Shown one piece after another: positions 1 to 7,915 of a stretch of DNA of 33,205 nt (within the stretch, counting starts at the first letter, position 1; the number at the start of each line of letters is the position of its first letter). The translations under genes and the position numbers were made by a program. Origin of the DNA: Candidatus Woesearchaeota archaeon (lineage in GTDB: Archaea; Nanobdellota; Nanobdellia; Woesearchaeales; JAHWHD01); the NCBI GenBank assembly GCA_019323525.1, contig JAHWHD010000032.1, positions 1 to 33,205 on the forward strand. Reading direction: 5' to 3'. The notes below the pieces were generated by a model, which worked only from the letters and a program-made list of their open reading frames with translations, searched no databases and had not been told where the DNA came from.

Positions 1-144
1 ACTTATGGAAAACTAGAAATCTTGCTTAAGACTGTCGAGTCTGTCAATGGTTCAGTGCACATAATCTCTACTGACCATGACGCAGGAAAAAAACTGCACG
101 GACTCGGCGGCATTGCTGCGATTCTTCGTTACAAAATCGCTTAA
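1..144 (+). CDS. Pelota / aRF1-family protein, C-terminal fragment
   Basis: The frame is open from base 1 and ends at TAA 142-144, giving the last 47 residues of a protein whose start lies outside the window. The end reads ISTDHDAGKK...GLGGIAAILRYKIA. The GGIAAILRY ending is characteristic of the third domain of the eRF1/Pelota family. The H-x-x-G pattern before it (DHDAG) fits Pelota, the archaeal ribosome-rescue and mRNA-surveillance factor working with aEF1A/ABCE1, slightly better than peptide release factor aRF1. The catalytic GGQ region that would separate the two is not in the window, so the choice between them is inference. The gene is followed by 144 nt without coding potential. Confidence 0.7.
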   Translation, partial: TYGKLEILLKTVESVNGSVHIISTDHDAGKKLHGLGGIAAILRYKIA

Positions 145-169
145 AATTTTCATATTAGAAATAAAAAGG

Positions 170-178
170 TTTTTATAG
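170..178 (+). promoter_or_regulatory. Probable TATA box of the TrmB-family gene
   Basis: An A/T-rich TTTTTATAG box preceded by purine-rich sequence lies in the gap after the Pelota/aRF1 stop. Transcription would start near 200, leaving a leader of about 90 nt, unlike most other promoters in the window, which look leaderless. The leader holds an imperfect inverted repeat (217-225 AGTACTGTG against 251-262 CACAGTAGTACT) and a strong GGGGGGAG Shine-Dalgarno at 275-282, placed 6 nt before the ATG. The promoter position is inferred from sequence only. Confidence 0.45.
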
Positions 179-288
179 TAGTTCTGTTTTATTTTTCTCA
201 TAATTTTCGTTTTGAAAGTACTGTGTTGGGGTAAAAAAAATTAACAAATGCACAGTAGTACTAAACAATAAAAAGGGGGGAGTATTAA

Positions 289-1095
289 ATGATTGTTAAA
301 GAAGAATTTTTAAGCAAGTTGAGAAGGTATTTTTCTCTAAACCTATACGAGGTAAAGATTTGGACTGCCCTGCTCTCAAGAGGCGTCTCAACTGCAGGAG
401 AACTATCTGATATTGCAAACGTCCCTCGTTCTAGAAGCTACGACGTTCTTGAAAGCCTTGAAAAGAAAGGCTTTGTATTGATGAAACTCGGCAAACCGAT
501 AAAGTATATTGCAGTTCCTCCTAAAGAAGTTCTTGAGAGAGTAAAGAAAAACATGCGCGAAGATGCAGATACAAAGATAAAAAGATTGGAAGAACTTAAG
601 AAGACAGATGTCATTGACGAGCTTAACACCCTGCACACTCAAGGAATAGAATTGATAGAGCCAACAGACCTTGCAGGCAGCCTTCGAGGAAGACACAACT
701 TATACAATCATCTTGAACTAACTATAAGGAACGCTGAAAAGTCAGTAACATTGATGACAACAGCTAAAGGCCTTATTAGAAAAGTCGAAGGTCTTAAACC
801 TGTTTTCGAGAGATTAAAGAAAAAAGGCGTAAAGGTGAGGATTGCAGCACCAATAACTAAAGAATCAAAGAATGCATTAACTGAAATCGCGGGCTTGGCT
901 GAAGTACGGAACGTGAAAGACCTGAATGCAAGATTCTGCATTGTTGATGGAAAAGAGCTCATTTTCATGGTTCTTGATGATAAACAGGTCCATCCAACAT
1001 ATGACGTAAGCATCTGGGTGAACACGCCTTACTTTGCAAAAGCAATGGAGAACCTGTTTAATCTTGCCTGGAAAGATATGAAGTCAGCAAGATAA
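289..1095 (+). CDS. TrmB-family transcriptional regulator
   Basis: A 268-residue cytoplasmic DNA-binding protein. Residues about 10-85 form a TrmB-type winged helix: a helix with ELSDIANVPRSRSYDVLESL followed by the wing, GFVLMKLGKPIKYIAVPP, which is a hallmark of the family. A short coiled coil (about 80-110) leads to a C-terminal effector domain of the PLD-like TrmB type (about 130-265). In the family such proteins sense sugars or other small molecules and repress or activate transport and metabolic genes. Nothing here identifies the ligand. The ATG at 289 follows a very strong Shine-Dalgarno (275-282). The gene is monocistronic, with a T-run after its stop and a separate promoter for pheS. 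The inverted repeat in its own leader suggests autoregulation, which is inference. Confidence 0.85.
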   Translation: MIVKEEFLSKLRRYFSLNLYEVKIWTALLSRGVSTAGELSDIANVPRSRSYDVLESLEKKGFVLMKLGKPIKYIAVPPKEVLERVKKNMREDADTKIKRLEELKKTDVIDELNTLHTQGIELIEPTDLAGSLRGRHNLYNHLELTIRNAEKSVTLMTTAKGLIRKVEGLKPVFERLKKKGVKVRIAAPITKESKNALTEIAGLAEVRNVKDLNARFCIVDGKELIFMVLDDKQVHPTYDVSIWVNTPYFAKAMENLFNLAWKDMKSAR

Positions 1096-1097
1096 AC

Positions 1098-1111
1098 TCT
1101 TTCTTTTTTTT
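1098..1111 (+). terminator. T-rich terminator after the TrmB gene
   Basis: A C/T run ending in eight or more T residues immediately follows the TAA at 1093-1095. Archaeal RNA polymerase commonly stops at such T-runs without a hairpin. The pheS TATA box begins less than 20 nt further on, which supports an end of transcription here. Confidence 0.55.
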
Positions 1112-1127
1112 ATATTCCTTTCAAAAC

Positions 1128-1136
1128 ATATTTAAA
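1128..1136 (+). promoter_or_regulatory. TATA box of pheS-pheT
   Basis: ATATTTAAA is centred about 28 nt before the pheS ATG at 1160, which predicts a transcript starting at or within a few bases of the start codon. No Shine-Dalgarno sequence precedes the ATG, consistent with leaderless translation. Confidence 0.6.
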
Positions 1137-1159
1137 CTAAAATCAGTTTATACTCTAAA

Positions 1160-2689
1160 ATGGACATTAAAAACCTGGCTGAAACACTGCATCCGTTAGA
1201 GAGGAAAGTAGTACCGCTGCTTTCTAAATATTCTGATTATCAGGATCTTGTCAAACACTCCGCTTTAAAGGATGTGGAGGTCATGCGCGCACTGCAATGG
1301 TTGCAGAACAAGAAAGTGATTGGTTTAAAGGAAGAGCTCCAACAGTTAGTTAAGCTTGACAAGAATGGTAAGAGATACGAAAAAGACGGACTTCCTGAGA
1401 TACGTTTTCTTAGATCTTTAACAACAAAACCTAAACCTGTTGAGGAAATAATAAAAACATCAAAAATCGACCCATCCGAGCTTAATATTTGTATAGGTAT
1501 GCTGAAAAAGAAAGCAGCCATAGACATAAAAAAAGACGGAAAACAACTAAGCATATCAATAACCCCAAACGGCGAAAAACTTCTGAAAAAACCTACATTC
1601 GAGGAACTGCTACTTAAAGCACTTCCAAAAGAGATTTCTAAATTATCCCCAGAAGAGAAGTTTGCTTTTGATAATCTTAAATCAAGGAAAAACATAGTCA
1701 AAGTCGATATTGTAAAGATAAAGACAGTAACCCTGACAGACCTAGGAAAAAAACTCACCACAATAAAGATCGACACTAAAGTAATAGATAAGGTAACACC
1801 TAAAATGCTCTCATCAGGCTCCTGGAAAGGCAAACCTTTCAGAAGATATGATGTGGAGATTAATGTTCCAAGAATATCTGGGGGTAGAAGACATTTCACC
1901 AAAGTTGCAGCAGATTATGCTAAACAGATCTGGCTCAATATGGGTTTTAAGGAGATGACAGGACCCATGCTCGATACGTCATTCTGGATATTTGATTCAT
2001 TATTCACTGCTCAGGACCACCCTGTAAGGGAGATGCAGGATACGTTCTTTGTAAAAGAACCTGTAAAAGGAAACCTTCCTGATAAGAAACTGGTGAACGC
2101 AGTAAGAAAATCACACGAAAAAGGAACAGAAGGCAGTACAGGGTGGCAATACAAGTGGAGCGAAGAAGAAGCAAAGAAGAATGTTTTAAGGACGCATACA
2201 ACAGGGATATCTGCAAGAACAATAAGCAAACTGAAAGATGAAGACCTACCCGCAAAATTCTTTGCACTAGGCCGCTGCTTCCGAAACGAGACAATGGATT
2301 GGTCACATCTTTTTGAGCTTAACCAAACTGAAGGAATTGTTATCGATCCTAATTCGAACTTCAGACATCTTTTGGGATATCTGAAACAATTTTTTAAACA
2401 AATGGGTTTTCCTGATGCAAGGTTTAGACCCGCCCATTTTCCGTATACAGAACCCAGCGTAGAGATAGATGTTTGGCATCCTGTTCATAATACCTGGATG
2501 GAGCTGGGCGGTGCAGGAATCTTTAGACCAGAGGTAGTTGAACCTCTTCTCGGCAAGTTCGTACCTATCCTTGCCTGGGGTCCTGGTTTTGATAGGATAA
2601 TCTTAGAATATTTCGATATAAAAGACATTAGAGACCTTTACAAAAACGACATTAAACAATTAAGGGAGATAAAATACTGGTTAAAATAA
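1160..2689 (+). CDS. pheS: Phenylalanyl-tRNA synthetase, alpha subunit (archaeal type)
   Basis: Charges tRNA-Phe with phenylalanine as the catalytic subunit of the alpha2-beta2 enzyme in the cytoplasm. The 509 residues match the archaeal/eukaryotic form. The N-terminal region (about 1-220) has tandem winged-helix tRNA-binding domains (ALKDVEVMRALQWLQNKKVI). The class II core follows, with motif 2 near residues 366-392 (FFALGRCFRNETMDWSHL) and motif 3 near 448-482 (ELGGAGIFRPE, then ILAWGPGFDRI). The ATG at 1160 is chosen because the TATA box lies 28 nt upstream and residues MDIKNLAETLHPLERKV match the start of the family. pheT begins 10 nt after the stop, so the two subunits are almost certainly co-transcribed. 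All core motifs look intact. Confidence 0.97.
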   Translation: MDIKNLAETLHPLERKVVPLLSKYSDYQDLVKHSALKDVEVMRALQWLQNKKVIGLKEELQQLVKLDKNGKRYEKDGLPEIRFLRSLTTKPKPVEEIIKTSKIDPSELNICIGMLKKKAAIDIKKDGKQLSISITPNGEKLLKKPTFEELLLKALPKEISKLSPEEKFAFDNLKSRKNIVKVDIVKIKTVTLTDLGKKLTTIKIDTKVIDKVTPKMLSSGSWKGKPFRRYDVEINVPRISGGRRHFTKVAADYAKQIWLNMGFKEMTGPMLDTSFWIFDSLFTAQDHPVREMQDTFFVKEPVKGNLPDKKLVNAVRKSHEKGTEGSTGWQYKWSEEEAKKNVLRTHTTGISARTISKLKDEDLPAKFFALGRCFRNETMDWSHLFELNQTEGIVIDPNSNFRHLLGYLKQFFKQMGFPDARFRPAHFPYTEPSVEIDVWHPVHNTWMELGGAGIFRPEVVEPLLGKFVPILAWGPGFDRIILEYFDIKDIRDLYKNDIKQLREIKYWLK

Positions 2690-2699
2690 ACTATTGAAA

Positions 2700-4355
2700 A
2701 TGCCAACTGTAACACTAAACAAAAAAATATTTGAACAGCTTGTAGGAAAAAAGCTTCCTCTTGATAAACTCAAAGATAGAATCTCGATGCTCGGTACAGA
2801 CCTTGACAAGATTGAAGGAAATGAGATAATTGTGGAGGTCTTCCCTAATAGGCCTGATATGTTATCTGAGCAAGGTTTTGCAAGAGCGTTCTCATCATTT
2901 ATTGGCGTAAAGACAGGATTAAGGAAATACGATGTCAAGAAATCAGGTTACAACTTAATCGTTGAAAAATCTCTACCAAAACAGTGGCCTTATGCCTTTG
3001 CATGCATTGTCAAGGGACTTAAATTTGATGATGAGAAGATTAGAGAGGTCATCCAAATACAAGAAAAGCTTGCAATGACTATGCTAAGGAAAAGAAAAAA
3101 AGGAGGTATCGGCCTATACCCTCTTGAGAAGATTACATTCCCCGTAAGATTCACAGGCATGGACCCTGATAAGATTAAGTTTCGGCCGCTGGAATATCCA
3201 AAAGAGATTACAGGGCGACAAATACTCTCAAAACATCCTACTGGAAGAACATATGGACATCTTTGCGAAGGATGGACTAAATACCCTGTCTTTGTTGATA
3301 GTAAAGGGATTATAATGTCCATGCCCCCGATCATCAATTCACACGACGTTGGTAAAATTGACGAAACAACAAAAGACGTCTTCATCGAAGTTACAGGCAC
3401 CGATCCTATTATCTGTCAGAAAGCGCTCACAATAATAGTTACAGCACTATCTGATATGGGTGGAACGATTTACTCAATTGAATGTATGCAACAAGATGGC
3501 AAAAGACTCGACATCCCTATGCTTGCCCCTGAAAAATGGGACATAGAACCTAAATTCGTTAACAAGATGCTTGGCCTTGAACTCAAGGAACAAGATATGA
3601 AAAAACTTCTTGAGAAAATGGGCTATGGCTATGAAAAAGGCAAAGTCCTAGTTCCTGCATATCGTGCAGATATCATGCACCAAGTGGATTTTGTCGAAGA
3701 TATTGCTATAGCTTATGGTTTTGAGAAGTTTGTACCAGAGATTCCTAACGTATCTACAATCGGTGAGGAAGACAAGTTTGAGATATTTAAGAGATATATA
3801 GCAGAAATCTTGTCAGGTCTTAATCTGTTAGAGTGCGAAACATACAACATAACAAATCCTGACAATCTTAATAAAAAGATGAACAACGATTCTAAGTACA
3901 TCAAACTTTCAAACGCATTGACTGCCGATTATTCAGTTCTTCGATCATGGATACTTCCAAACTTGATGCAGGTCTTCCAAGAAAATAAGCATTATGAATA
4001 CCCCCAAAATATATTCGGTATCGGCACGGTTTTTAAGGAAAACTCAAAGACAGAAACTGGCGTTGAAGAATTTACAAGAGTTGCAGTTGCATTATGCGGT
4101 ATGGACTCTGATTACACAAAGATAAGACAGGTATTCGATTATCTTATGCAGTGCCTCGACATGAAATCACAATTCGCATCAGAGGACCACCCTTCTTTCA
4201 TAACCGGAAGGTGTGTTCGGGTTAAGTCAGAAGGAAAAGGAATAGCTTATATGGGCGAGGTTTCACCCGAAGTTCTAAGAAACTGGGATTTAGACATGCC
4301 TGTAGCAGCATTCGAACTCAACCTAACAGAACTCTTTAATATTATTAATAAATAG
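2700..4355 (+). CDS. pheT: Phenylalanyl-tRNA synthetase, beta subunit (archaeal type)
   Basis: Beta subunit of PheRS, which carries the B3/B4 editing region and binds tRNA. The 551 residues match the shorter archaeal/eukaryotic beta subunit, which lacks the bacterial EMAP-like and anticodon-binding ends. Visible family features include PTVTLNKKIFEQLVGKKLP at the start, EVFPNRPDMLSEQGFARAF near residue 50, and the B5 region with YGFEKFVPEIPN near residues 340-350. The ATG at 2700 is preferred over an in-frame TTG at 2694 because archaeal PheT begins with MP-x-V. It lies 10 nt after the pheS stop and has no clear Shine-Dalgarno, so it probably depends on coupling. The gene ends 12 nt from the convergent L14e gene. 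Confidence 0.96.
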   Translation: MPTVTLNKKIFEQLVGKKLPLDKLKDRISMLGTDLDKIEGNEIIVEVFPNRPDMLSEQGFARAFSSFIGVKTGLRKYDVKKSGYNLIVEKSLPKQWPYAFACIVKGLKFDDEKIREVIQIQEKLAMTMLRKRKKGGIGLYPLEKITFPVRFTGMDPDKIKFRPLEYPKEITGRQILSKHPTGRTYGHLCEGWTKYPVFVDSKGIIMSMPPIINSHDVGKIDETTKDVFIEVTGTDPIICQKALTIIVTALSDMGGTIYSIECMQQDGKRLDIPMLAPEKWDIEPKFVNKMLGLELKEQDMKKLLEKMGYGYEKGKVLVPAYRADIMHQVDFVEDIAIAYGFEKFVPEIPNVSTIGEEDKFEIFKRYIAEILSGLNLLECETYNITNPDNLNKKMNNDSKYIKLSNALTADYSVLRSWILPNLMQVFQENKHYEYPQNIFGIGTVFKENSKTETGVEEFTRVAVALCGMDSDYTKIRQVFDYLMQCLDMKSQFASEDHPSFITGRCVRVKSEGKGIAYMGEVSPEVLRNWDLDMPVAAFELNLTELFNIINK

Positions 4356-4364
4356 AAATAATTG

Positions 4365-4384
4365 TTTTTATTCCTGAGTTTTTT
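4365..4384 (+). terminator. T-runs ending the pheST transcript
   Basis: T-runs at 4365-4369 and 4379-4384 follow the pheT stop. They fall inside the 3' end of the convergent L14e gene, so the two transcripts must overlap at their 3' ends unless termination is very sharp. Confidence 0.4.
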
Positions 4385-4823
4385 CAGGCTCAGGCTTTGT
4401 TTCTTCTGTTTTCTCTTCAACTGTTTTTGGTTTTACTTCTTTCTTAACTTTCTTCTTCTCTTCCTTAGCCTTAACCTTTTCCTCTTTTTTCTTTGCTTTA
4501 GCCTCTTTCTTCTTCTCTTTAGCAGGCTTTGCAACCTCTAGCTTTCTTTTACTTCTAACCCTCTTAGGTTTTTCTTTTTTCTCTTTGGGCCTTGTAACTC
4601 TAGCTTTTAAACCAAGCCTCTCAAAGGCTTTAACAACATCATCATGTGAAGCGCCTTTCTGGATCTCAACAGTCTGCTCAAGAGGCTCTAAATGCATAAT
4701 ATTACATTTCCTTCTTCGAGTTTCGCCATCAATCATGACAAAATTATCATCTAGAACATCTACAACAACACATCTTTTGCCGGAATCACGCCCAGCAATC
4801 TTAACGCACAATCTTCCTATCAT
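4368..4823 (-). CDS. rpl14e: Large ribosomal subunit protein L14e (eL14)
   Basis: An archaeal/eukaryotic-specific protein of the large subunit. The first ~95 residues are a complete L14e KOW domain: MIGRLCVKIAGRDSGKRCVVV, then DDNFVMIDGETRRRKCNIMHLEPL and the helix GASHDDVVKAFERLG. The remaining ~55 residues are a low-complexity Lys/Glu/Ala tail ending in an acidic EEKTEETKPEPEKTQE stretch, which is longer than typical archaeal L14e proteins of about 80-100 residues. An AGGAGGG Shine-Dalgarno at about 4828-4834 fixes the start. It is the distal gene of the minus-strand cluster, 41 nt after L34e. In many archaea cmk precedes and cbf5 follows L14e; neither is present here. Confidence 0.93.
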   Translation of the reverse strand: MIGRLCVKIAGRDSGKRCVVVDVLDDNFVMIDGETRRRKCNIMHLEPLEQTVEIQKGASHDDVVKAFERLGLKARVTRPKEKKEKPKRVRSKRKLEVAKPAKEKKKEAKAKKKEEKVKAKEEKKKVKKEVKPKTVEEKTEETKPEPEKTQE

Positions 4824-4864
4824 TCTTCCCTCCTGTCTCCCTTACTCGTGTAGTTGTCGCCAAC

Positions 4865-5137
4865 CTACTTGAGAGATCTCGCTTTTTCTTTTAATAAGGC
4901 TCTTGAACATGCAGGACAAAGAACACCGCCAAAAGGTCTTTCAGGTCTTTTCTTTGTTTTTGCCATGTTCCTCATTTTATAAGGCAGTTCCCTAGGAACC
5001 CCTGAAAGTATTTTTCCACACTTGCCGCACTTTGCTTTTCCTGGCTTGCGCCTTCTATACTGCAGACTAGTCTTTCCTCCAGGCGTCTTTACATGCACCC
5101 TTCTCATAGTCCTTGACTTGTGTCTTCCTGCCGGCAT
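4865..5137 (-). CDS. rpl34e: Large ribosomal subunit protein L34e (eL34)
   Basis: A 90-residue protein of the archaeal/eukaryotic large subunit. It opens with a basic stretch (MPAGRHKSRTMRRVHVKTPGG) typical of L34e. Zinc-ribbon cysteines CGKCGK (near residue 37) and CPAC (near 76) bracket the LSGVPRELPYKMRNMAKTKK segment that is conserved in the family. The ATG at 5137 has a TTTATAAA box (5161-5168) about 27 nt upstream and no Shine-Dalgarno. L34e and L14e therefore probably form a leaderless two-gene transcript that can run separately from the main cluster ending in SecY and DUF106. Confidence 0.95.
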   Translation of the reverse strand: MPAGRHKSRTMRRVHVKTPGGKTSLQYRRRKPGKAKCGKCGKILSGVPRELPYKMRNMAKTKKRPERPFGGVLCPACSRALLKEKARSLK

Positions 5138-5160
5138 GTTAATCTGAAATTTCTAGTTAA

Positions 5161-5168
5161 TTTATAAA
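5161..5168 (-). promoter_or_regulatory. TATA box of the L34e-L14e unit
   Basis: On the minus strand GCTTTATAAATTA sits in the 49-nt gap between the DUF106 stop and L34e. Its centre is about 27 nt before the L34e ATG, the same spacing as the other leaderless promoters in the window. Confidence 0.65.
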
Positions 5169-5186
5169 GCTTACTAATTTCTTTTA

Positions 5187-5939
5187 TTAATAAACCTTGA
5201 ATATCTTTCTGAATATCATTGAAAATATGACCGAAAAAATAATGTACGTCCAGAACCATCCAAGCCCCAAAAACACATTCATTTTTTTATTATCTATTGT
5301 AATCGATTTTACATCTGGGTCATTTTTAAATAGCTTCTCAGTGCTTTCGTATGCTTGTTCAGTAGTTATTAAAACCTCCTTACTATACACCTTATCGCCC
5401 ATTTTATAGTCAAGCGTGTAGTCTCCAGCATCGCCTTTCAACACCCACACTGCTATACCATCTTCGATCTTGAGCGTTTCAGCACTTAAAAGTTCAATAC
5501 CTTCTGGAACATTTAAAGTGACATCTCCGAACACACCTTTTCCAAGGTTCATAGTTGTTGTAAATTGCTCCCCTGGCATGATCGGAGCAAATGCAAGATT
5601 TCCATGCAACCATGAAAATATCAGTATGATTGGAATAAAAGTGAATATCGTTGACCTGAATGAGTGCATCATATACTTCATATTAGTTTCCATAGCCTTT
5701 TTCTGTACAGCCATCATCTCCTTTGGCTCGCTTCTCAACTCTTTCATCTGGTTCTGGAAAGCTTTCAGCTCGTCCTTAAGATCCTTCATAAGGCTCTGGT
5801 TAGTTGTATATTTGTATATGATGGTCATCAAGAACGCGAGTACAATAGTTATGATTAGTAAAGCAACTGTCGGACCAAAAAGTAGTAAAGGCCCGAATAT
5901 GGGGTCCAGTAGATAGTTTAGTCCTTCATAAACAACCAT
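5187..5939 (-). CDS. DUF106 / EMC3-like YidC-family membrane insertase
   Basis: A 250-residue membrane protein of the DUF106 group, archaeal members of the Oxa1/YidC/EMC3/TMCO1 superfamily that help insert membrane proteins beside SecYEG. A first membrane segment lies at about residues 20-42. The cytoplasmic helical hairpin that marks the family follows (about 44-90, with NQSLMKDLKDELKAFQNQMK and the Met-rich MMAVQKKAMETNMKYMM). A second segment is at about 97-117 (IFTFIPIILIFSWLHGNLAF) and a third at about 228-247. Between the last two lies a ~105-residue soluble beta-rich segment that should face outside the cell. It follows SecY by 15 nt, the usual archaeal placement, which supports a role in Sec-dependent insertion. 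Confidence 0.88.
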   Translation of the reverse strand: MVVYEGLNYLLDPIFGPLLLFGPTVALLIITIVLAFLMTIIYKYTTNQSLMKDLKDELKAFQNQMKELRSEPKEMMAVQKKAMETNMKYMMHSFRSTIFTFIPIILIFSWLHGNLAFAPIMPGEQFTTTMNLGKGVFGDVTLNVPEGIELLSAETLKIEDGIAVWVLKGDAGDYTLDYKMGDKVYSKEVLITTEQAYESTEKLFKNDPDVKSITIDNKKMNVFLGLGWFWTYIIFSVIFSMIFRKIFKVY

Positions 5940-5954
5940 TTTAAGTTTAAACCT

Positions 5955-7352
5955 CTAGCCCTCCATGAACTTACGCATCATAGGATGCATATCATACATG
6001 TGTTGCTTTGCTATGTCTTCATACAATTTATAGATGATCATGACCGCCAGCAACAACCCTGTACCACTTGTCAACGCCCCAGATACATCAGCGAGCGCTG
6101 CCAAGAACCCGACTGTAATTGCACCCATGACAGTCAATGGCCAGATATACCTGTTCAACAATCTTTCAAGTACTCTTTGGTCTTTCCTGAAACCAGGAAT
6201 TTGTAACCCTGATGCCATCATCTGTTTAGCCTGGCTCCTCGCATCCATACCCGAGGTCTGTACCCAGAAAATACTAAACACAACTGCACCTGCGATCATT
6301 ATTAGTATATATATTAGTGTGTGGATATATGGTCCTGCACCAATAAAGAAACTCCCTTGATTAATCAGTTGCGGTATCAGTCTTGGGGCTGTAACCCATG
6401 CAACAAGCCCTGTACTTGGAGAATTGCCTGCAAATGTTCCAAGTATCGGATGCCCCCAATTTTCAAGTATCCTCCCGAACAACTGGATATTTGCAAGTAA
6501 TGCAGCAACTAGAATAACAGGTATGTTTGATGTGTAAATAAAACTTAATGGCCACCTAATACCATGACCTCTTACCCTTCCGAACGATAAAGGAATCTCA
6601 ACCTTCATTGCTTGCCCATACACAGCAATCACAAATACAAGCGCAGTAGCAATTATTCCTGCAAGTGCCTGAACAACCTCAGTAATAGCTCCTAACGGAA
6701 GGAAATGTAATATTGCAGGTATCGCACCAACAGGCGGACCTCCCATAGTCGCAGCAAGCGGACTCAGAAGTCTGATGAACAGGCTCTGCGAAACATTTGC
6801 TGCAATGAACAATGAAACGCCAGAACCAAATCCCCATTTATTGATTACTTCGTCCATGTAAAGTATTAATACGCCTCCTAACATTAGCTGGAAAGAGATT
6901 AACATCTGCAACTGGAAATAATGTATTGTCCCAACGTATTGTGCTGGGGGCGCAAGTCCTCCCATAAAAACAAACACTAAAGCTTCGAATATGATAAATA
7001 GGAACGACATTAGCTTCTGCACTCCTTGGAACGTTCTTTTTCCTTCAGGAGTCGTCATATCAAATTTCACAATCCCTGAACCGTTTAACAACTGTAATAC
7101 GATAGATGCTGTTACGATAGGCCCAATCCCAAGAGTCAACAATGTTCCGAACTGAGCCCCGAGTATAACCGCAAACTGTTCAAACTGGAAAGCGCTGGCA
7201 GGGTCAAGACCAAACAAACCAACCATTCCAAGCGCAAAGAATATTACGAGTATTAGTAAAGTCCATTTAAGTTTTTGCTTAAAAGAAAGTCTTTTTTCCT
7301 TTGGACCTGCAACTTCTGGCAGGTTCATGATAATGTTTTTCAGCAAACCCAT
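5955..7352 (-). CDS. secY: Preprotein translocase subunit SecY
   Basis: Central channel of the Sec translocon in the cytoplasmic membrane. The 465 residues contain about ten hydrophobic segments. Archaeal SecY signatures include an early MNLPEVAGPKEKRLSFKQKL stretch, an IGPIVTASIVLQLL segment near TM2, the cytoplasmic loops with EVVQALAGI and EIPLSFGRVRGHG, and a C-terminal MHPMMRKFMEG. The ATG at 7352 is chosen over an upstream in-frame start at 7388. It falls one nucleotide after the L15 stop, has an AGAGGTTT Shine-Dalgarno about 5 nt ahead, and gives the normal N-terminus MGLLKNII. The upstream start would overlap L15 by 35 nt. Translation is probably coupled to L15. Confidence 0.97.
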   Translation of the reverse strand: MGLLKNIIMNLPEVAGPKEKRLSFKQKLKWTLLILVIFFALGMVGLFGLDPASAFQFEQFAVILGAQFGTLLTLGIGPIVTASIVLQLLNGSGIVKFDMTTPEGKRTFQGVQKLMSFLFIIFEALVFVFMGGLAPPAQYVGTIHYFQLQMLISFQLMLGGVLILYMDEVINKWGFGSGVSLFIAANVSQSLFIRLLSPLAATMGGPPVGAIPAILHFLPLGAITEVVQALAGIIATALVFVIAVYGQAMKVEIPLSFGRVRGHGIRWPLSFIYTSNIPVILVAALLANIQLFGRILENWGHPILGTFAGNSPSTGLVAWVTAPRLIPQLINQGSFFIGAGPYIHTLIYILIMIAGAVVFSIFWVQTSGMDARSQAKQMMASGLQIPGFRKDQRVLERLLNRYIWPLTVMGAITVGFLAALADVSGALTSGTGLLLAVMIIYKLYEDIAKQHMYDMHPMMRKFMEG

Positions 7353-7353
7353 A

Positions 7354-7914
7354 TTAAACCTCTTTTTTAGGCACTTCAGCTTCAACACTTGGTTGTTCTT
7401 TTTCTTCTTTTACTTTTATTTTGCTAACCTCTCCCTTAAGTTTTTTCTCAACTCTTTTGTTTTCCTTAACTTTAGGTTTTATAATGATCGCTTCTCCGCC
7501 AGCAGCCTTAATCTTTTCTGCAGCATCCTTTGAAAAAGCATTTGCAGTGATTTTAAACTTCTTTGTCACTTTACCATATCCCAAAATTTTGTCAAAGCCG
7601 AGTTTGGCAGCGTCAACTTCATAGACCCCGGCCTTCTCAGCGACCAAATTTTTATTAACAAACTGTTCTAATCTATCTTCTAGATATTTTATATTGACAG
7701 TCTTGACCTCTTTACTTTTAAGACCAAACCCGTATTTTCCAAAATACTTTGGATCTTTCCAAAATCTTGGCTTTTTCGCATCCCCTCTCTTACCAGTCCC
7801 TGCTCTGCCTCTGCCGCCTCTATGTCCCGCACCCCTGTGCTTTTTATGAGAACCATAGCCGTGGCTCCGGCTTGCTCTAAATTTCACGTTTTTCTTCCTT
7901 TTATTTGTGACCAT
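7354..7914 (-). CDS. rpl15: Large ribosomal subunit protein uL15
   Basis: A 186-residue protein of the large subunit. The Gly/Arg/His-rich N-terminus (SRSHGYGSHKKHRGAGHRGG, then RGRAGTG) threads into 23S rRNA. FWKDPKYFGKYGF is the archaeal/eukaryotic (L27a-like) signature, and the globular KILGYGKVTKKFKITANAFS and AAEKIKAAGGEAI segments follow. After about residue 150 there is a basic then Glu-rich tail (ENKRVEKKLKGEVSK ... EVPKKEV) not needed for the core fold. It lies between L30 (1-nt gap upstream) and SecY (1-nt gap downstream), the standard order. Confidence 0.97.
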   Translation of the reverse strand: MVTNKRKKNVKFRASRSHGYGSHKKHRGAGHRGGRGRAGTGKRGDAKKPRFWKDPKYFGKYGFGLKSKEVKTVNIKYLEDRLEQFVNKNLVAEKAGVYEVDAAKLGFDKILGYGKVTKKFKITANAFSKDAAEKIKAAGGEAIIIKPKVKENKRVEKKLKGEVSKIKVKEEKEQPSVEAEVPKKEV

Positions 7915-7915
7915 T

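Noticed and set aside
1240..1902. Open frame of 220 codons antisense to pheS
   Set aside because: Antisense shadow of conserved PheS sequence; no recognisable motifs.
5470..5916. Open frame of 148 codons antisense to the DUF106 gene
   Set aside because: Hydrophobic content mirrors the membrane segments of the real gene; no start signal.
7353..7388. Extended SecY N-terminus
   Set aside because: It would overlap L15. The ATG at 7352 has a Shine-Dalgarno and directly follows the L15 stop.
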